From the NCBI GenBank assembly GCA_930367205.1, contig OV884013.1, positions 87,855,333 to 87,919,332 on the forward strand: a stretch of 64,000 bases of DNA, written 5' to 3'. Made by a program: the position numbers and the translations under genes. Source of the stretch: Acanthosoma haemorrhoidale (lineage: Eukaryota > Arthropoda > Insecta > Hemiptera > Acanthosomatidae). The notes beneath the pieces are model-generated. The model had not been told where the DNA came from and did no database searches. It worked only from the letters and a program-made list of their open reading frames with translations. Numbering within the stretch: position 1 is the first letter of the stretch; every line of letters begins with the position of its first letter. Of this stretch, positions 48,801 to 57,280 are shown in pieces.

Positions 48801-48868
48801 AAACTAATTACCTGAGAATGCTCTTCATAATCTTTATGGTATATGTCCATAGCATCTTTATCCGCCAT
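15758..48868 (-). CDS. CPSF6: Cleavage and polyadenylation specificity factor 6 (CFIm68), 13 coding exons
   Basis: The larger subunit of cleavage factor Im, which works in the nucleus with NUDT21 (CFIm25) to choose pre-mRNA poly(A) sites. Exons run 48868-48812, 46523-46359, 46243-46016, 43788-43593, 41616-41546, 40230-40146, 37414-37274, 36366-36230, 25260-25101, 22220-22065, 21981-21906, 19482-19393 and 15890-15758. Together they give 1695 bases and 564 residues, close to the human protein. Order: acidic N-terminus with [12 protein letters not shown] at about 66-147 (RNP2 LYIGNL 67-72, RNP1-like SKGFCLISL 107-115); Pro/Gly/Gln-rich region at about 151-380; conserved [33 protein letters not shown] block at about 386-450; Arg/Ser/Asp/Glu-rich tail. 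All introns are GT-AG and phases join. Intron 8 (11 kb) contains a hAT transposon. The acceptor of exon 9 has a weak pyrimidine tract, so another exon could lie in that intron. Confidence 0.94.
15891..19392 (-). other. CPSF6 intron 12
   Basis: AT-rich intron. The only defined insert is a pogo-like remnant near 19023-19103. No other coding potential is recognised. Confidence 0.7.
19023..19103. mobile_element. Pogo/Tigger-like MITE remnant
   Basis: The right end on the minus strand reads CAGTAGAACCTCGATCTTTC, the well-known pogo-type terminal sequence, next to TA. The left end has the matching inverted TTACCTCGATTTTTCG but has lost its outermost bases. About 80 bp with no coding capacity. Confidence 0.45.
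19393..19482 (-). CDS. CPSF6: CPSF6 exon 12
   Basis: Residues 491-520: [20 protein letters not shown] and further Arg/Asp/Glu repeats. Acceptor GTGTTAG, donor GACAG/GTATTT, phase 2. Confidence 0.9.
21188..21284. mobile_element. Mariner-type MITE (97 bp)
   Basis: Inverted ends CGAGGGTGGTCTGAAAAGTT and CACAGGTGTCTGAAAAGTTT are flanked by TA duplications (21186-21187, 21285-21286). The centre is AT-rich with no open frame. It lies in CPSF6 intron 11. The ends look like those of mariner-family transposons, so this is a short non-autonomous derivative. Confidence 0.78.
21906..21981 (-). CDS. CPSF6: CPSF6 exon 11 (RS region)
   Basis: Residues 466-490: [20 protein letters not shown] and RERSRD. 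Acceptor TTTTTTAG, donor ACAG/GTAAAA, phase 2. Confidence 0.92.
22065..22220 (-). CDS. CPSF6: CPSF6 exon 10
   Basis: Residues 414-465: [20 protein letters not shown], then [19 protein letters not shown]. This is the most conserved part of the C-terminal half. Acceptor ATTTTCAG, donor AGAAGAG/GTTAGC, phase 1. Confidence 0.95.
22221..25100 (-). other. CPSF6 intron 9
   Basis: AT-rich intron of about 2.9 kb. No gene or defined mobile element is seen. A slightly GC-richer patch at about 23450-23640 may be an old repeat but shows no recognisable motif. Confidence 0.6.
25101..25260 (-). CDS. CPSF6: CPSF6 exon 9
   Basis: Residues 361-413: Gln/Pro-rich lead [19 protein letters not shown], then [20 protein letters not shown] and [10 protein letters not shown]. 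The second part identifies the gene. The acceptor ATGCCTAAGTAG is unusually poor in pyrimidines. Confidence 0.9.
25261..33440 (-). other. CPSF6 intron 8, distal part
   Basis: Eight kilobases of very AT-rich intron with no convincing exon or autonomous element. Around 32278-32355 a plus-strand tRNA-promoter-like pair (TGCTCAGTGGATACAATGCT and GAGTTCATATC) suggests a decayed tRNA-derived SINE. B-box-like sequences also occur near 32075 and 32405. Confidence 0.5.
33711..35516 (-). CDS. hAT-family transposase, 601 residues, uninterrupted
   Basis: A cut-and-paste transposase of the Charlie/ZBED5-like branch, also resembling host genes derived from it. Seen: BED-type zinc finger Cys38-Cys41-His56-His61; first catalytic Asp183 in ALDESTD; second Asp250 in VCTDGAPSM; the hAT Cys-x2-His signature at 285-288 (LHCIIHQQN); and a C-terminal dimerisation region with [20 protein letters not shown] and [15 protein letters not shown], where Glu in CEQFFS is the likely third catalytic residue. 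No frameshift or stop interrupts it. ATG at 35516 is the first in frame; the Met at residue 4 is an alternative. TSD and inverted ends argue that it is a transposon and not a domesticated gene. Present-day activity is inferred only from integrity. Confidence 0.9.
   Translation of the reverse strand: MKMMSGGRKRKVDAEGRQFQEKWTEEFFFILHNGKPICLMCNESISVMKEFNIKRHYSTKHPTLLSLTGQIRKDKIQKLTANLEKQQQIFHRQRTQLDNVVKASFIVSSKLAKSLKPFAEGEFIKECMSEVCSVLCPEKKNEFEKISLSRRTVVRRIEMMANDIKTTLTGRMTGIESFSIALDESTDLSDIAQLAIFIRGVDKEFTITEELLALQPLKGTTTGEDIFNEVQKVFTSFGLPWSKLVGVCTDGAPSMVGLRKGFIGILNEKATELNVQKDGLIVLHCIIHQQNLCSKSIRLQNVMNVVVKTINFIRSRGLNHRQFKAFLDEISAEYDDVTYYCEVRWLSKGKMLKRFYELRNEIAEFMQIKDKPLSELSDAKWICDLAFLVDLTGHLNDLNLKLQKQGQLVNDLYSHLKAFQNKIRLWEAHMLSGNSYHFTTLSAYENIAYAQYAEELKLLSEQFSIRFSDFKHMEDCFNLFATPTKSNVQNAPIHLQMELIEIQENSLLKSKFEDVELCDSYKKYLEEDHFPQLRKFARRLICAFGSTYKCEQFFSLMKVNKSKHRTRLTDDNLENSLRLCTSGINPNIDELVSQIQAQVSH
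35653..35659 (-). promoter_or_regulatory. TATA box of the hAT transposase
   Basis: The minus strand reads GCCTATATAAGCGGG about 137 bases before the transposase ATG and inside the element. Position and sequence fit a core promoter. Confidence 0.5.
35744..35785. repeat. Perfect 15-bp inverted repeat with 12-nt loop in the hAT leader side
   Basis: GGCGGCAAACATCAA at 35744-35758 and its exact reverse complement at 35771-35785. It lies between the transposase promoter and the right terminus. It could be a transposase-binding dyad or a cruciform-forming end structure. Confidence 0.85.
36230..36366 (-). CDS. CPSF6: CPSF6 exon 8 (proline-rich)
   Basis: Residues 315-360: [43 protein letters not shown]. 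Acceptor TGTTGTAG, donor CAGCAG/GTACTG, phase 0. Confidence 0.9.
37060..37118 (-). repeat. Possible tRNA-derived SINE head
   Basis: The minus strand reads CCTAGCCTAGTGTTTAGCAT, an A-box-like D-arm, followed about 35 bases on by a B-box-like TAGTTTAATC. Decayed, with no tail or duplication identified. It lies in CPSF6 intron 7. Confidence 0.3.
37274..37414 (-). CDS. CPSF6: CPSF6 exon 7 (proline/glycine/glutamine-rich)
   Basis: Residues 268-314: [20 protein letters not shown], then [19 protein letters not shown]. Acceptor TTTCAAG, donor CAAG/GTAAAT, phase 1. Confidence 0.88.
38290..38790. repeat. Region with a duplicated ~30-bp motif of unknown origin
   Basis: GCAGCAACATTCACCCACAAGCCATAAA near 38307 recurs as GCAGCATTCGCCTACAAGCCATAAA near 38757. 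The minus strand between has long but interrupted open stretches with no recognisable domain. Possibly an old retroelement. Confidence 0.35.
38784..39020 (+). pseudogene. LINE C-terminal coding remnant
   Basis: Broken plus-strand translation AGHIART, then [12 protein letters not shown], then GWQTDPNG and [12 protein letters not shown] fits the common LINE polyprotein ending WAGHVaRm...W.d...dWR.vA.DR..W. Frame changes and stops show it is dead. It directly precedes the mariner insertion. Confidence 0.45.
39098..39987 (+). mobile_element. Internally deleted mariner element (890 bp)
   Basis: Inverted ends TTAGGTTGGCGCGCATGAAA and, on the other side, TTAGGTTGGTGCGAATGAAA are flanked by TA at 39096-39097 and 39988-39989. 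It encloses a broken transposase and lies in CPSF6 intron 6, antisense to the gene. Confidence 0.88.
39288..39816 (+). pseudogene. Mariner transposase pseudogene
   Basis: Starts at ATG 39288 with an HTH domain including [20 protein letters not shown] and [21 protein letters not shown] frameshift in the T-run near 39520 moves the reading to [20 protein letters not shown]. Sequence then jumps from KWIPHEI straight to [16 protein letters not shown] and [20 protein letters not shown]. The middle, which would carry the first two catalytic aspartates, is deleted, so it is inactive. Confidence 0.85.
40146..40230 (-). CDS. CPSF6: CPSF6 exon 6 (proline-rich)
   Basis: Residues 240-267: [28 protein letters not shown]. 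Acceptor TTTTTTTCAG, donor CCTG/GTAAGC, phase 1. Confidence 0.88.
40726..41464. repeat. Long imperfect inverted repeat (hairpin-forming), CPSF6 intron 5
   Basis: The outer left arm (from 40726, with TATCGTTCATTTAAAC and AGTTCAGTTGCTAAAATGAA) is mirrored by the right arm ending 41464. The inner left arm at about 41100-41183 is mirrored by 41213-41290. A 29-nt loop lies at 41184-41212. Arms are roughly 80% alike by eye. The left arm has about 200 extra unmatched bases at roughly 40900-41100. No coding capacity and no clear target-site duplication. It is transcribed as part of the CPSF6 intron. Confidence 0.8.
41546..41616 (-). CDS. CPSF6: CPSF6 exon 5 (proline-rich)
   Basis: Residues 216-239: [24 protein letters not shown]. 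Acceptor TGTTTCAG, donor CATG/GTAAGT, phase 0. Confidence 0.88.
43080..43440 (-). pseudogene. LINE RNase H-like fragment in CPSF6 intron 4
   Basis: The minus strand encodes [20 protein letters not shown] followed by NKKMDGQ. This is the LINE-encoded RNase H signature (LQWIPaHcGi.GNe.aD). Stops on either side show decay. Same strand as CPSF6 but not part of it. Confidence 0.6.
43593..43788 (-). CDS. CPSF6: CPSF6 exon 4
   Basis: Residues 151-215, starting [20 protein letters not shown] (equivalent to the FEMQSRK segment after the RRM in vertebrates) and then Gln/Pro/His-rich. Acceptor ATGTTCCAG, donor CCCG/GTAAAT, phase 1. Confidence 0.92.
44099..45766 (-). mobile_element. LTR-family element, copy B (1668 bp), CPSF6 intron 3
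   Basis: On the minus strand it begins TGTAGCGCCCGTTAAC and ends CGACCTAACA, flanked by 5-bp duplications GTTAG at 44094-44098 and 45767-45771. The 44100-44300 part (CTAGTGACGGAGTGAG and similar) and the TATCTTATGTAGTTA end match copy A. It is far longer than copies A and 1, largely because of extra sequence including a GC-richer block at about 45120-45450. It is a solo LTR with inserted or uncommon sequence; no retroviral-type genes are recognised. Confidence 0.72.
46016..46243 (-). CDS. CPSF6: CPSF6 exon 3 (most of the RRM)
   Basis: Residues 75-150. [16 protein letters not shown], then [20 protein letters not shown] and [27 protein letters not shown] is a hallmark of CPSF6. Acceptor GGTTTTAG, donor CAAAG/GTAAAT, phase 0. 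Confidence 0.96.
46359..46523 (-). CDS. CPSF6: CPSF6 exon 2
   Basis: Residues 20-74: acidic [15 protein letters not shown], Ser/Thr-rich linker, then [12 protein letters not shown] with RNP2. The RRM is split by the intron between the two Trp codons. Acceptor ATTTTTAG, donor TTGG/GTATAT, phase 0. Confidence 0.95.
46524..48811 (-). other. CPSF6 intron 1
   Basis: AT-rich 2.3-kb intron with no recognised exon or mobile element. A patch at about 47600-47800 is GC-richer and may be an old repeat. Confidence 0.6.
48812..48868 (-). CDS. CPSF6: CPSF6 exon 1 (start codon)
   Basis: Residues 1-19, [19 protein letters not shown]. The MAD start and acidic start fit CPSF6. ATG context CGGCTATGG. Donor CTCAG/GTAATT, phase 0. 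Confidence 0.9.
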
Positions 48869-49014
48869 AGCCGGTTAGCTGCCGATGCTTCACTTAAATT
48901 ATTCCTTAACGAGTCGATACCGTTTATGTACTGATGTAAGAAAAAATACAGTTACGAAATCACAACACGTTCACTGTAGTAACTCTAGTAGCAAATAGCA
49001 GCAACTATATATAA
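48869..49014 (-). promoter_or_regulatory. Probable CPSF6 5' untranslated and promoter region
   Basis: Upstream of the ATG the minus strand has TATATATA at 49006-49013. About 30 bases downstream is CTACAGTGAA near 48970, which could serve as an initiator. An intron-containing leader cannot be excluded. Confidence 0.3.
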
Positions 49015-52000
49015 TATTGATCACACAGCTTAGGGCACAAAGTAACGCTTGAGACACCCCTAAATTTTGGGAATCGGCCCAGTGTTGTTCAGCTTCTCTA
49101 TCAAAACTTCTACATACCTTCTGTTGGCTTCAATACATTTCAATTTAATTTAAACACAAATGTAACAATTTTCTTTTATTATAAACATTTAGTTACAATG
49201 CTTAAATAGAAAGATATCCCTTTCTAATAGTAATGATGTTCCCAAAAATACATTGTTTTATTAATAAATAAATTAATGTACTTTAGAAGAATATTTGATT
49301 TTTTTATTATTTTACGATCAATGTAAAAAAAACACACAATGTTTCTTACTTTCAACAATGATAATATTGTGTTATCGATTGCCAATTCACTGAAGAAGGG
49401 GGGGGTTGAACTATACAGATGAAATATTTAGCTTGTCCACTTAAATGTGAATTTATTTTTTTTAATGATAAATTTTTCATTATACCCTTGAAGTATAATA
49501 AAAAGAATATTTGTATATATTATGATGAATGAAAGGGAAACTTTAATAGCAAAGCATTAAAGGACTGAAATTTATTTCAATTTTAGACAAGAATATTTAC
49601 GGACTATGGACTGAGTTAGTCCAATTATATGTACTTCTTAAATTGATGTCATTATATTTAGCAACATAGACCTCCTTAAAATTATAAAAATTGTTACATT
49701 ATACATACATAATATGAAATTTGTTAACTGACAAATGTAGTGATAGGTTTTTACTGAGTCAAGGTTGGAAATTAAGATTCAATAATTTACTTCTAGACAT
49801 AAATATTAGTCTCAGTAGTTCCTAAACTTACTATGCTCAAACTCTTTATAACTCTGACCATGAACTAAACCAAAGTGAAATAGCTCTAAACAGAAAAATA
49901 ACAAATTTAACTTTGATGTCTTGAATGGTAAATGGTGACATGAAAATAAAATATAAACATAACATTTTGTAGCAATTTATAGAAATTTTAACAGTTGTTT
50001 TAAATTAAAATACAAAAACACATTTTTTTTCAATGAGATGGGTGGACCTGAAGGGATGGTATGAGATTATTTATGTTCGGCACTATGTTTGTGAGTCTTC
50101 ATATAAACATTCGTAAGTCTTCGTAAGCACTTAGTACAATCGACAGACCTAATTTTGTTATACTAACATTAAAGGACTAACTGTGCCCTTAACAAAGATT
50201 TACAAAAAGTATGCCGTTAAAAAAATCAAAATTGGCTACAAAACCACCAACAACGTTAAAAACTGTTACACTTATCTAACAAACAAACTAGAGATAAACA
50301 AGCATTCAATATAATATATAAAATCAGATGTCTTCCCTACCTATATAAGGGAAAATTCTTGCGTAAAAGAATTTGGCAGCATGAATATGACTCAAACGAC
50401 ATGGACTAAAAAGATCCAAAAACTGTTTAGAATTTTATAAAATTTAAAAGTATAAATTAGATTGTTATGATGTGCACATAATACAAAAAAAACAAACAAA
50501 TTCAAACTAAGACTCCTGGAAATTACTCGAAATTTGGGCTTTCCAGTAAATTACAAAACAGATTGTAGGAACTTGAGCAATTTCTATGCTGAAATTTTCG
50601 AAAATTTGGACAAACTGAGGGTTTTTCCTGATATCTGGAAATGTTCAAGGGTTGGATATATTTTAAAATTAGGAATTTTATTGATTCTGACATAATTTAA
50701 AATGAAAAAAAATAATCAAAATAAAACAAAACAAATATTAATAAATTAAATAATAATAAGCTGTAAGAAATGGTGATATATTCCCTGCAAGGCAGGATTC
50801 CTTCTGGCTATACAAGAGCAAGCATTACCACTAAAGTTGACAGAAAGCTCACCTGTGGGGAAGATGTGTCACTTGTGCAGGAGTAAGGTGTAATCTATAC
50901 AGCATTGGACTTTGAGCTGTTAGGTTCTGGTGGCAAAGGAGCATCTGCAAAGACATAATAATGCTGCAAAAATAATTCATCAAGCCATAGCCCATATAAA
51001 CAACGATGAACATTATAAGCAACCATTCTCCCGACTATCTATAGATTGGAGAGTTGTGGGATTTTCCCCATCATCATTTCCTGCACTGGCTTGAACCCGG
51101 AGAATACATGGAATCTATCCGGATGGTAGAGCTGCTCAAGAAAATACTTGACAGGGTTCATCAAGCAACGCTTTTGGGAACTGATTTGAAAAAATTTGGA
51201 GATACTATAAAACCTTCTTGTGAAAAATTTGTGTTTCTTCATACAGTTGTCTTTTTAGTTTCATTAAATTGAAGTGATCACCTTCAATTGGTTCAAATCA
51301 ATGTAATCACCTTCAATTGGTTCAAATCAATTCAAAATTATTTAAATTTGGGAAAGAAGTCAGTTATATAGGGCATTTCATTTTTTGAATTAATTAAATT
51401 GAGCTGAAAATCATTGTTTTTATTTTCCATGAATTCCAAAATTGAATCAAAGAGTGCATAAAATCAATCCAAATATGCACATACCAATGAACTTCTGTGT
51501 TAGGTGTTAAATGATTATAATCTTCATCATTTCACAAACAATTTTGAGCCAAAGAAACTCTGATTTAAGGCAGTCCTTTTGATTTTATTAACTGCCTAAT
51601 ATATTATTAACATGATCTAGTTAGCCACGCAACCGTTCAATCTTTCACGACTAAATGTTGTTACTGAATGACACAACCTACAGATATTACATTATAGCTT
51701 GTTTTGAGTATGCTAGAAAGTCTCAGTTTCACTCTACCATTGCCAGAGTACTGTCAGTAGCAGCAGAGAGGATATTACTCAAGGGTTTAGCTTTTACAAT
51801 AAAAAATCTTTTTAGTTCATTAAATATTGTTTCACTTTTTGGATCAGTTTCCAAATATTTCAGTCTCTGGTATCCGAACATAGATACCTCTTCTTTTCCC
51901 TTCTTCCTGATGATCGCGTCTCTTCATACCGGCAGTCTCCACAGCCAGTCAGCCGGTGGATACCCTACATAAAAGATAATGTATATATCAAGGGTAAATA

Positions 52001-53438
52001 ATGTTTAGATTAATTAAAATTGTAGTATATAACCATTGTATTAATCATTAATATAATTTCTATACCATTTTATGTTAATAAATAATTCCTGTATAAACAG
52101 AATTATGGTTTATTGTATATTATTTAAACCAGGCAACCCTCCACTTTTTAAAAATCTTATTGAAGAAAAATTAATGAATCTCATTATTTAAAATTAATTG
52201 GCTTTAGGAACGCTACAATATTCACTTACACTTTACCTTAAAGGATAACCACTTTGTGCTGCTGTCCTAAAAAATATATCCTGAATATAATTAATTAGCT
52301 TTTATTTTAATAAAATAAAACAAATAAAAAATTAATATTTTTATTAGCTCCATGTTTTGTCTATTTCTCCTTTCTATCCCAGTGGAGTATTTTGTCTCTC
52401 CTATTCCAGAGGCACAAGAAGCAAGGATATTTGAAGTGGTCACTTTGCTGTCCAAGGTGAAAGTTTACCATTTTTAAGTGCACACAAATCACTCATTGAT
52501 CTTCTCCAAGACCAAAACTATGGTGTTATATTCTTCTTTTATTTTCATTGAGTGAGCAATTGGTATTCAACTGTATTTATTTCCATTGTACAGAAGAACA
52601 TATTTCAAACTTTGGTTTCAATCTGGAAAATAGCAGCAAGACCCATTTTTTCTATTCTAGGGGTCTAATTTCATGACAAAATACAAGAATACATGAACTA
52701 ATCCATGTATGTGTGATCTAGAACTCCACAAAATGGAGTTAGAACTGCACATTTTGTGTGCACTGCATGTTAAAAAAGCAGAGCAGATAGATAAAAACTG
52801 ATTTCATATTTAGATCCACCACCACAAATATAGCTCAAATCTGTTCTAAAATCCTAGGCACCACAAACATTTTTTTTTCTTGTAAGCCTGTGTTATTGTC
52901 ATAATCTGTATCCTTAAGAGCTGATATGCTAAGAAATATTTTGATACAAACAAAGTTATGTAGCATTCAACTAGGACAAGGAGTGATTTATTTTCAGATA
53001 AACTGTATGAACCTTATTTGAAACATTGATTCAAAGCCCTTCTAAAGCAAATTGATGGTATTGAAACAATTGATTATATTATATTTGGTGGTGGTTGATT
53101 GAAATTCAAAACTGATGCTAAAATTACTTTAGTTAAATGAAAAATGGGTTCTAGCTATATTATATTTTAGAGAGGTGGAACCTCTTGTGTATTTCCTTAA
53201 TTGATTCAAAATTAATGATATGTGTGGGATCCATAAATATATGTAAAACTTCTTTGTACTGTATTATAACACAGTGGAATTCTTTTTACAATATCAAAAG
53301 CTGGTTTGTTCAGTGTTAATTACCTTACTTACCCCCCAGTAGAATAAGTTCTTCACCAATGATGTGCGGATTTTCATACTTTGCAGCCACTAAAAAATGT
53401 TGTAAGAAGCTTGGAGTCCATTGCCACCTTGCTAGATG
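49015..53438. other. Gene-free AT-rich flank upstream of CPSF6
   Basis: No gene is recognised. Short open frames at 51039-51272 and 51655-51972 show no domain signature. A slightly less AT-rich patch at about 50760-51250 may be an old repeat. Confidence 0.5.
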
Positions 53439-53956
53439 TTAGATGAACTGTTTTGTTTTGTTTTCTTAGCTCTCTAATTATAAGATTAAGGATAACGGAA
53501 AAATAAAGGAATATTTGGGTTGAGCGGATTCTTGTACTAGGAGTACCTGCTTGAAGGTGGTGTGAGGGAATTAAGGAGTGTGGGAAGCCTCGGTAGAGGT
53601 TGATTGTTGCGGTACAGTGGTGAGAGTCCACTAGTGGCTGGGCCTAGAGTCCCTCTAGGCATGTAGTGCAGTCTTATTTAGTTTGGTAGCAGTGATGGGT
53701 GCCCGTTAGAGGCTTATTGTTGGTGGGCCAAGCGCTGTGATATCCACCATTTGGTCTGCTTTACCAGATCTTGAGAGTTGCCATCTTGCCGGTAGCGGTG
53801 GGGGTGTCATGTCTCGGAACAGAGGGAAAACCCTCTGAGCCAAAAGGCTATGTTTCATCGAGTCTAAGAACTTGATGTGTCTTCTTTGGATGGCTTCGGT
53901 GATGGTGGGGACCTCAAACTTTTCGTGGATGTCGGGAGCCTTTATGATTAGATGAA
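53439..53956 (-). mobile_element. 5'-truncated LINE with target-site duplication
   Basis: The body 53448-53947 is flanked by TTAGATGAA (53439-53447 and 53948-53956). The minus strand encodes the LINE C-terminal end EVPTITEAIQRRHIKFLDSM, MTPPPLPARWQLSR, then a 3' non-coding part that ends GAGAGCTAAGAAAAC with an (AAAAC)-type tail at the low-coordinate end. This is the footprint of target-primed reverse transcription. Related to the families at 1600 and 3340. Confidence 0.82.
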
Positions 53957-55851
53957 TCATACCTAGATACCTTTATGTTCCTATCTATACTAATATTTTA
54001 TTCAGGATGTAAAAGTTGCTACCAACTTATTTATTGCTATTTATTTTAAATTTCATAATTCTGAAAATGAGTTACAATTATTTTACCCGATGTTGTCCAC
54101 ACACCCTCAAATTAATTTTTACTTGCCACAGACACCTCTCCCCAAGGGCCACAAGGAACCAATTTGGAAACCTATGGACTGATAAAATATATTGTATTCT
54201 ACTTAAATTTTTTACCGTACAATAAACGCAACACCAGACAATTCAAATTAATATTTGATTATTTAATATTTAGTTAATTAAAAAAAAAAATAATAAATAA
54301 CAATCTTATGTGCCTGCCAAAGAAAAACATTATCATATTGAGAGAGGATATTTAGATTAGAAAGGAAAAAGGAATTTTCCTATTTCCTTATTTGACTACA
54401 TTTCAAGTCAGTCAAATTTGAATATGTTACCTGCACCAATCAGATTTTTTTTGGTTTGTTAATTGCTGCATGCAAGCATTTAAATTTTTGGTATTCCATG
54501 TAATCATTTATACAGTGCTTACATTATGTGTTCATTTTCCAAGTCTTCTTGTATAAAATCCTCGACTAAACCATTATTAGGCTCTTTCTATGTGTAATTC
54601 TAGAATCATTTGTATAATGACACATTTATTAATGGAAATTTTGGGAGGTTTCCTAAGCAAAATTTTTCAGGAAGTAAAGTACAATAAAATTTATTTGCTA
54701 CATCTCTAAAATTTGTTACTAAGCAGATCACTAGAGACAATGGGAAGGGTGTGGTCATGGGAACCAAGAGACAGGCCTGAGGAAAAAGGTTAATTGGTTA
54801 CAATTATTTTAAAGCTTGAATTGGCTTTTCAAAAATTTTATTACATTTTTTATAAAATAGCGCTATACAAATAGATTATTTAGAATGTATGTTGTCGTAA
54901 TTAACATATAAGTAAAATAATAACCTTAGGAAAGGTCTATGATCTATTTTGGAATAGTTTTCTGACTTTTGGAACGGTCATCTAAATAATATTTTGAATT
55001 TTTGAGGTTTTCCAATATGCAACATATGACGTAGATAAAAAGATGAACTCTCACTAGAGCTACGAAACCAAAAAATAATCGATCTTTGACGTGTAATTTC
55101 ATTCTTAACTAAAATAATGTACGTTACTAAGCAGATCAGTCGCTCAGAAATTAGAAGGACGTGGTCATTGAAATAGAGATACACGCCCGCCCGGAGGGAA
55201 AAACTGAAGTGTCTTCAATATATAAAAGCATGCAATGATTTTTTTTTTAAATTGCAAAACATTGTTTATAAAATATCGAGGATTTTAATTATTAATTTAA
55301 ATAAAGTCTGTTACTAAGCAGACCGCCCACTCAGGAGTACGAAGGGCGTGGTCAGGGCCGTTTGGAAGGAAAAAGCTAAGTTTGCAGAACTATTGAAAAA
55401 CGTTTTGGTTAAAAATTATTTCACAATTTTGTTAAATAACTAGCAATAGTTAGATTATTTAGAGTGAATATTGTCATATTGACATACGAGTAAGTGAAAA
55501 ATCCTTAAATAATGTAATAAAAAGTTCATCAAAAAAATATTAATTTCTTTTGGAATGATCTATAAATTCATCAATACATTATTTTAAGATTTCCGCGCTT
55601 TTTCAATACGTACCATATGGCATAGATTAGAAGTAGAAATATCTCACGAAACCTAAGAAATATAAAAATTAATCGAGCTTTGAGGAGGCATTTTAATTTT
55701 TAACGTAAAAAAAGTCTGTTACTAAGCAGACCACCAACTCAGAAGTACGAAGGGCGTGGTCAGGGCCGTCTAGATATTGGCCCAGGAGAGAAAAAGCTAC
55801 GTTACTAGAATTATTGAAAAACTTTTTGGTTAAAAATTATGTTACAATTTT

Positions 55852-55951
55852 GTTAAATAACTTTTTTTTTTTTTCTTAGCTCTCAAATTTTTTAGATTAT
55901 GGATAAGGGAAAAATAAAGGAATTTATTTGGGGCGAGAGGTTAAATAACTT
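55852..55951 (-). mobile_element. 76-bp LINE 3' tail with 12-bp target-site duplication (first copy)
   Basis: GTTAAATAACTT at 55852-55863 and 55940-55951 flanks an insert that on the minus strand reads CCTTTATTTTTCCCTTATCC...GAGAGCTAAGAAAA with a poly-A tail. The insert matches the 3' end of the LINE at 53448-53947. Neighbouring units (55432, 56880) retain the uninterrupted target site. Confidence 0.85.
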
Positions 55952-56360
55952 GCAATAGTTAGATTATATAGAGTGTATATTGTCATATTAACATACGAGC
56001 AAGTGAAAAATCCTTAAATAATGTAATAAAAAGTTCATCAAAAAAATATTAATTTCTTTTGGAATGATCTATAAATTCATCAATACATTATTTTAAGATT
56101 TCCGCGCTTTTTCAATACGTACCATATGGCATAGATTAGAAGTAGAAATATCTCACGAAACCTAAGAAATATAAAAATTAATCGAGCTTTGAGGAGGCAT
56201 TTTAATTTTTAACGTAAAAAAAGTCTGTTACTAAGCAGACCACCAACTCAGAAGTACGAAGGGCGTGGTCAGGGCCGTCTAGATATTGGCCCAGGAGAGA
56301 AAAAGCTACGTTACTAGAATTATTGAAAAACTTTTTGGTTAAAAATTATGTTACAATTTT

Positions 56361-56461
56361 GTTAAATAACTTTCTTTTTTTTTTCTTAGCTCTCAAATTT
56401 TTTAGATTATGGATAAGGGAAAAATAAAGGAATTTATTTGGGGCGAGAGGTTAAATAACTT
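56361..56461 (-). mobile_element. Same LINE tail insertion, amplified copy
   Basis: Same insertion, same target site and same duplication in the next repeat unit. It was copied by unit duplication, not by a second retrotransposition. Only the T/A-tail composition differs. Confidence 0.85.
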
Positions 56462-56960
56462 GCAATAGTTAGATTATATAGAGTGTATATTGTCATATTA
56501 ACATACGGGCAAGTGAACAATCCTTAAATAATGTAATAAAAAGTTCATTAAAAAAAATATTAATTTCTTTTGGAATCATCTATAAATTCATCAATACATT
56601 ATTTTAAGATTTCCGCGCTTTTTCAATACGTACCATATGGCATAGATTAGAAGTAGAAATATCTCACGAAACCTATGAAATATAAAAATTAATCGAGCTT
56701 TGAGGAGTCATTTTAATTTTTAACGTAAAAAAAGTCTGTTACCAAGCAGACCACCAACTCAGAAGTACGAAGGGCGTGGTCAGGGCCGTCTAGATATTGG
56801 CCCAGGAGGGAAAAAGCTAGGTTACTAGAATTATTGAAAAACGTTTTTGGTTAAAATTTTTATTACAATTTTGTTAAATAACTTGCAATAGTTAGATTAT
56901 TCAGAATGTATATTGTCATATTAACATTCGAGTAAGTGAAAAATCCTTAAATAATGTAAA

Positions 56961-57200
56961 ATTTTTAGACTAAATAAACGACATACTTGTTGAAAATATC
57001 ACTTATTTCTTTCATTGCCTAAGCTAATATCTTAACAAGCAATCGAGTCGTTTAAAAAAACAACGATAAAATAAATAATGAAATAATAAAAATTTTTATA
57101 CTAAATAAACGACATATTTGTTGAAAATATAACATATTTCTTTCATTACCTTAGCTAATATCTTAAAAAGCAATCGAATCGTTCAAAAAAAGTAGATAAA
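56961..57200. repeat. 131-bp direct tandem duplication
   Basis: ACTAAATAAACGACATACTTG (near 56970) recurs 131 bases later with a few changes, as do TTGAAAATAT, CTAATATCTTAA and AGCAATCGA. Two diverged copies at the border of the ~407-bp array. Confidence 0.8.
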
Positions 57201-57280
57201 ATAATGTACTTATTTGACGCCAAAGTACATTGTTTTTTACAGACCCACTACTGATAACTAAATTACTTGTTAATTAATCC

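Larger units (their letters stand above)
54711..56960. repeat. Tandem repeat, basic period ~407 bp, expanded to ~509 bp by an insertion
   Basis: The segment GTTACTAAGCAGA...GGGCGTGGTC recurs at about 54716, 55124, 55308, 55715, 56224 and 56735. Spacings are near 408, 184 (a partial unit), 407, 509 and 511. The later units share near-identical flanks such as CTATAAATTCATCAATACAT and TTCCGCGCTTTTTCAATACG. The extra ~100 bp in two units is a captured LINE tail with its duplication. Confidence 0.85.

Noticed and set aside
51039..51972. Short open frames upstream of CPSF6 as small genes
   Set aside because: No domain, splice structure or consistent coding character; similar frames arise on the opposite strand.
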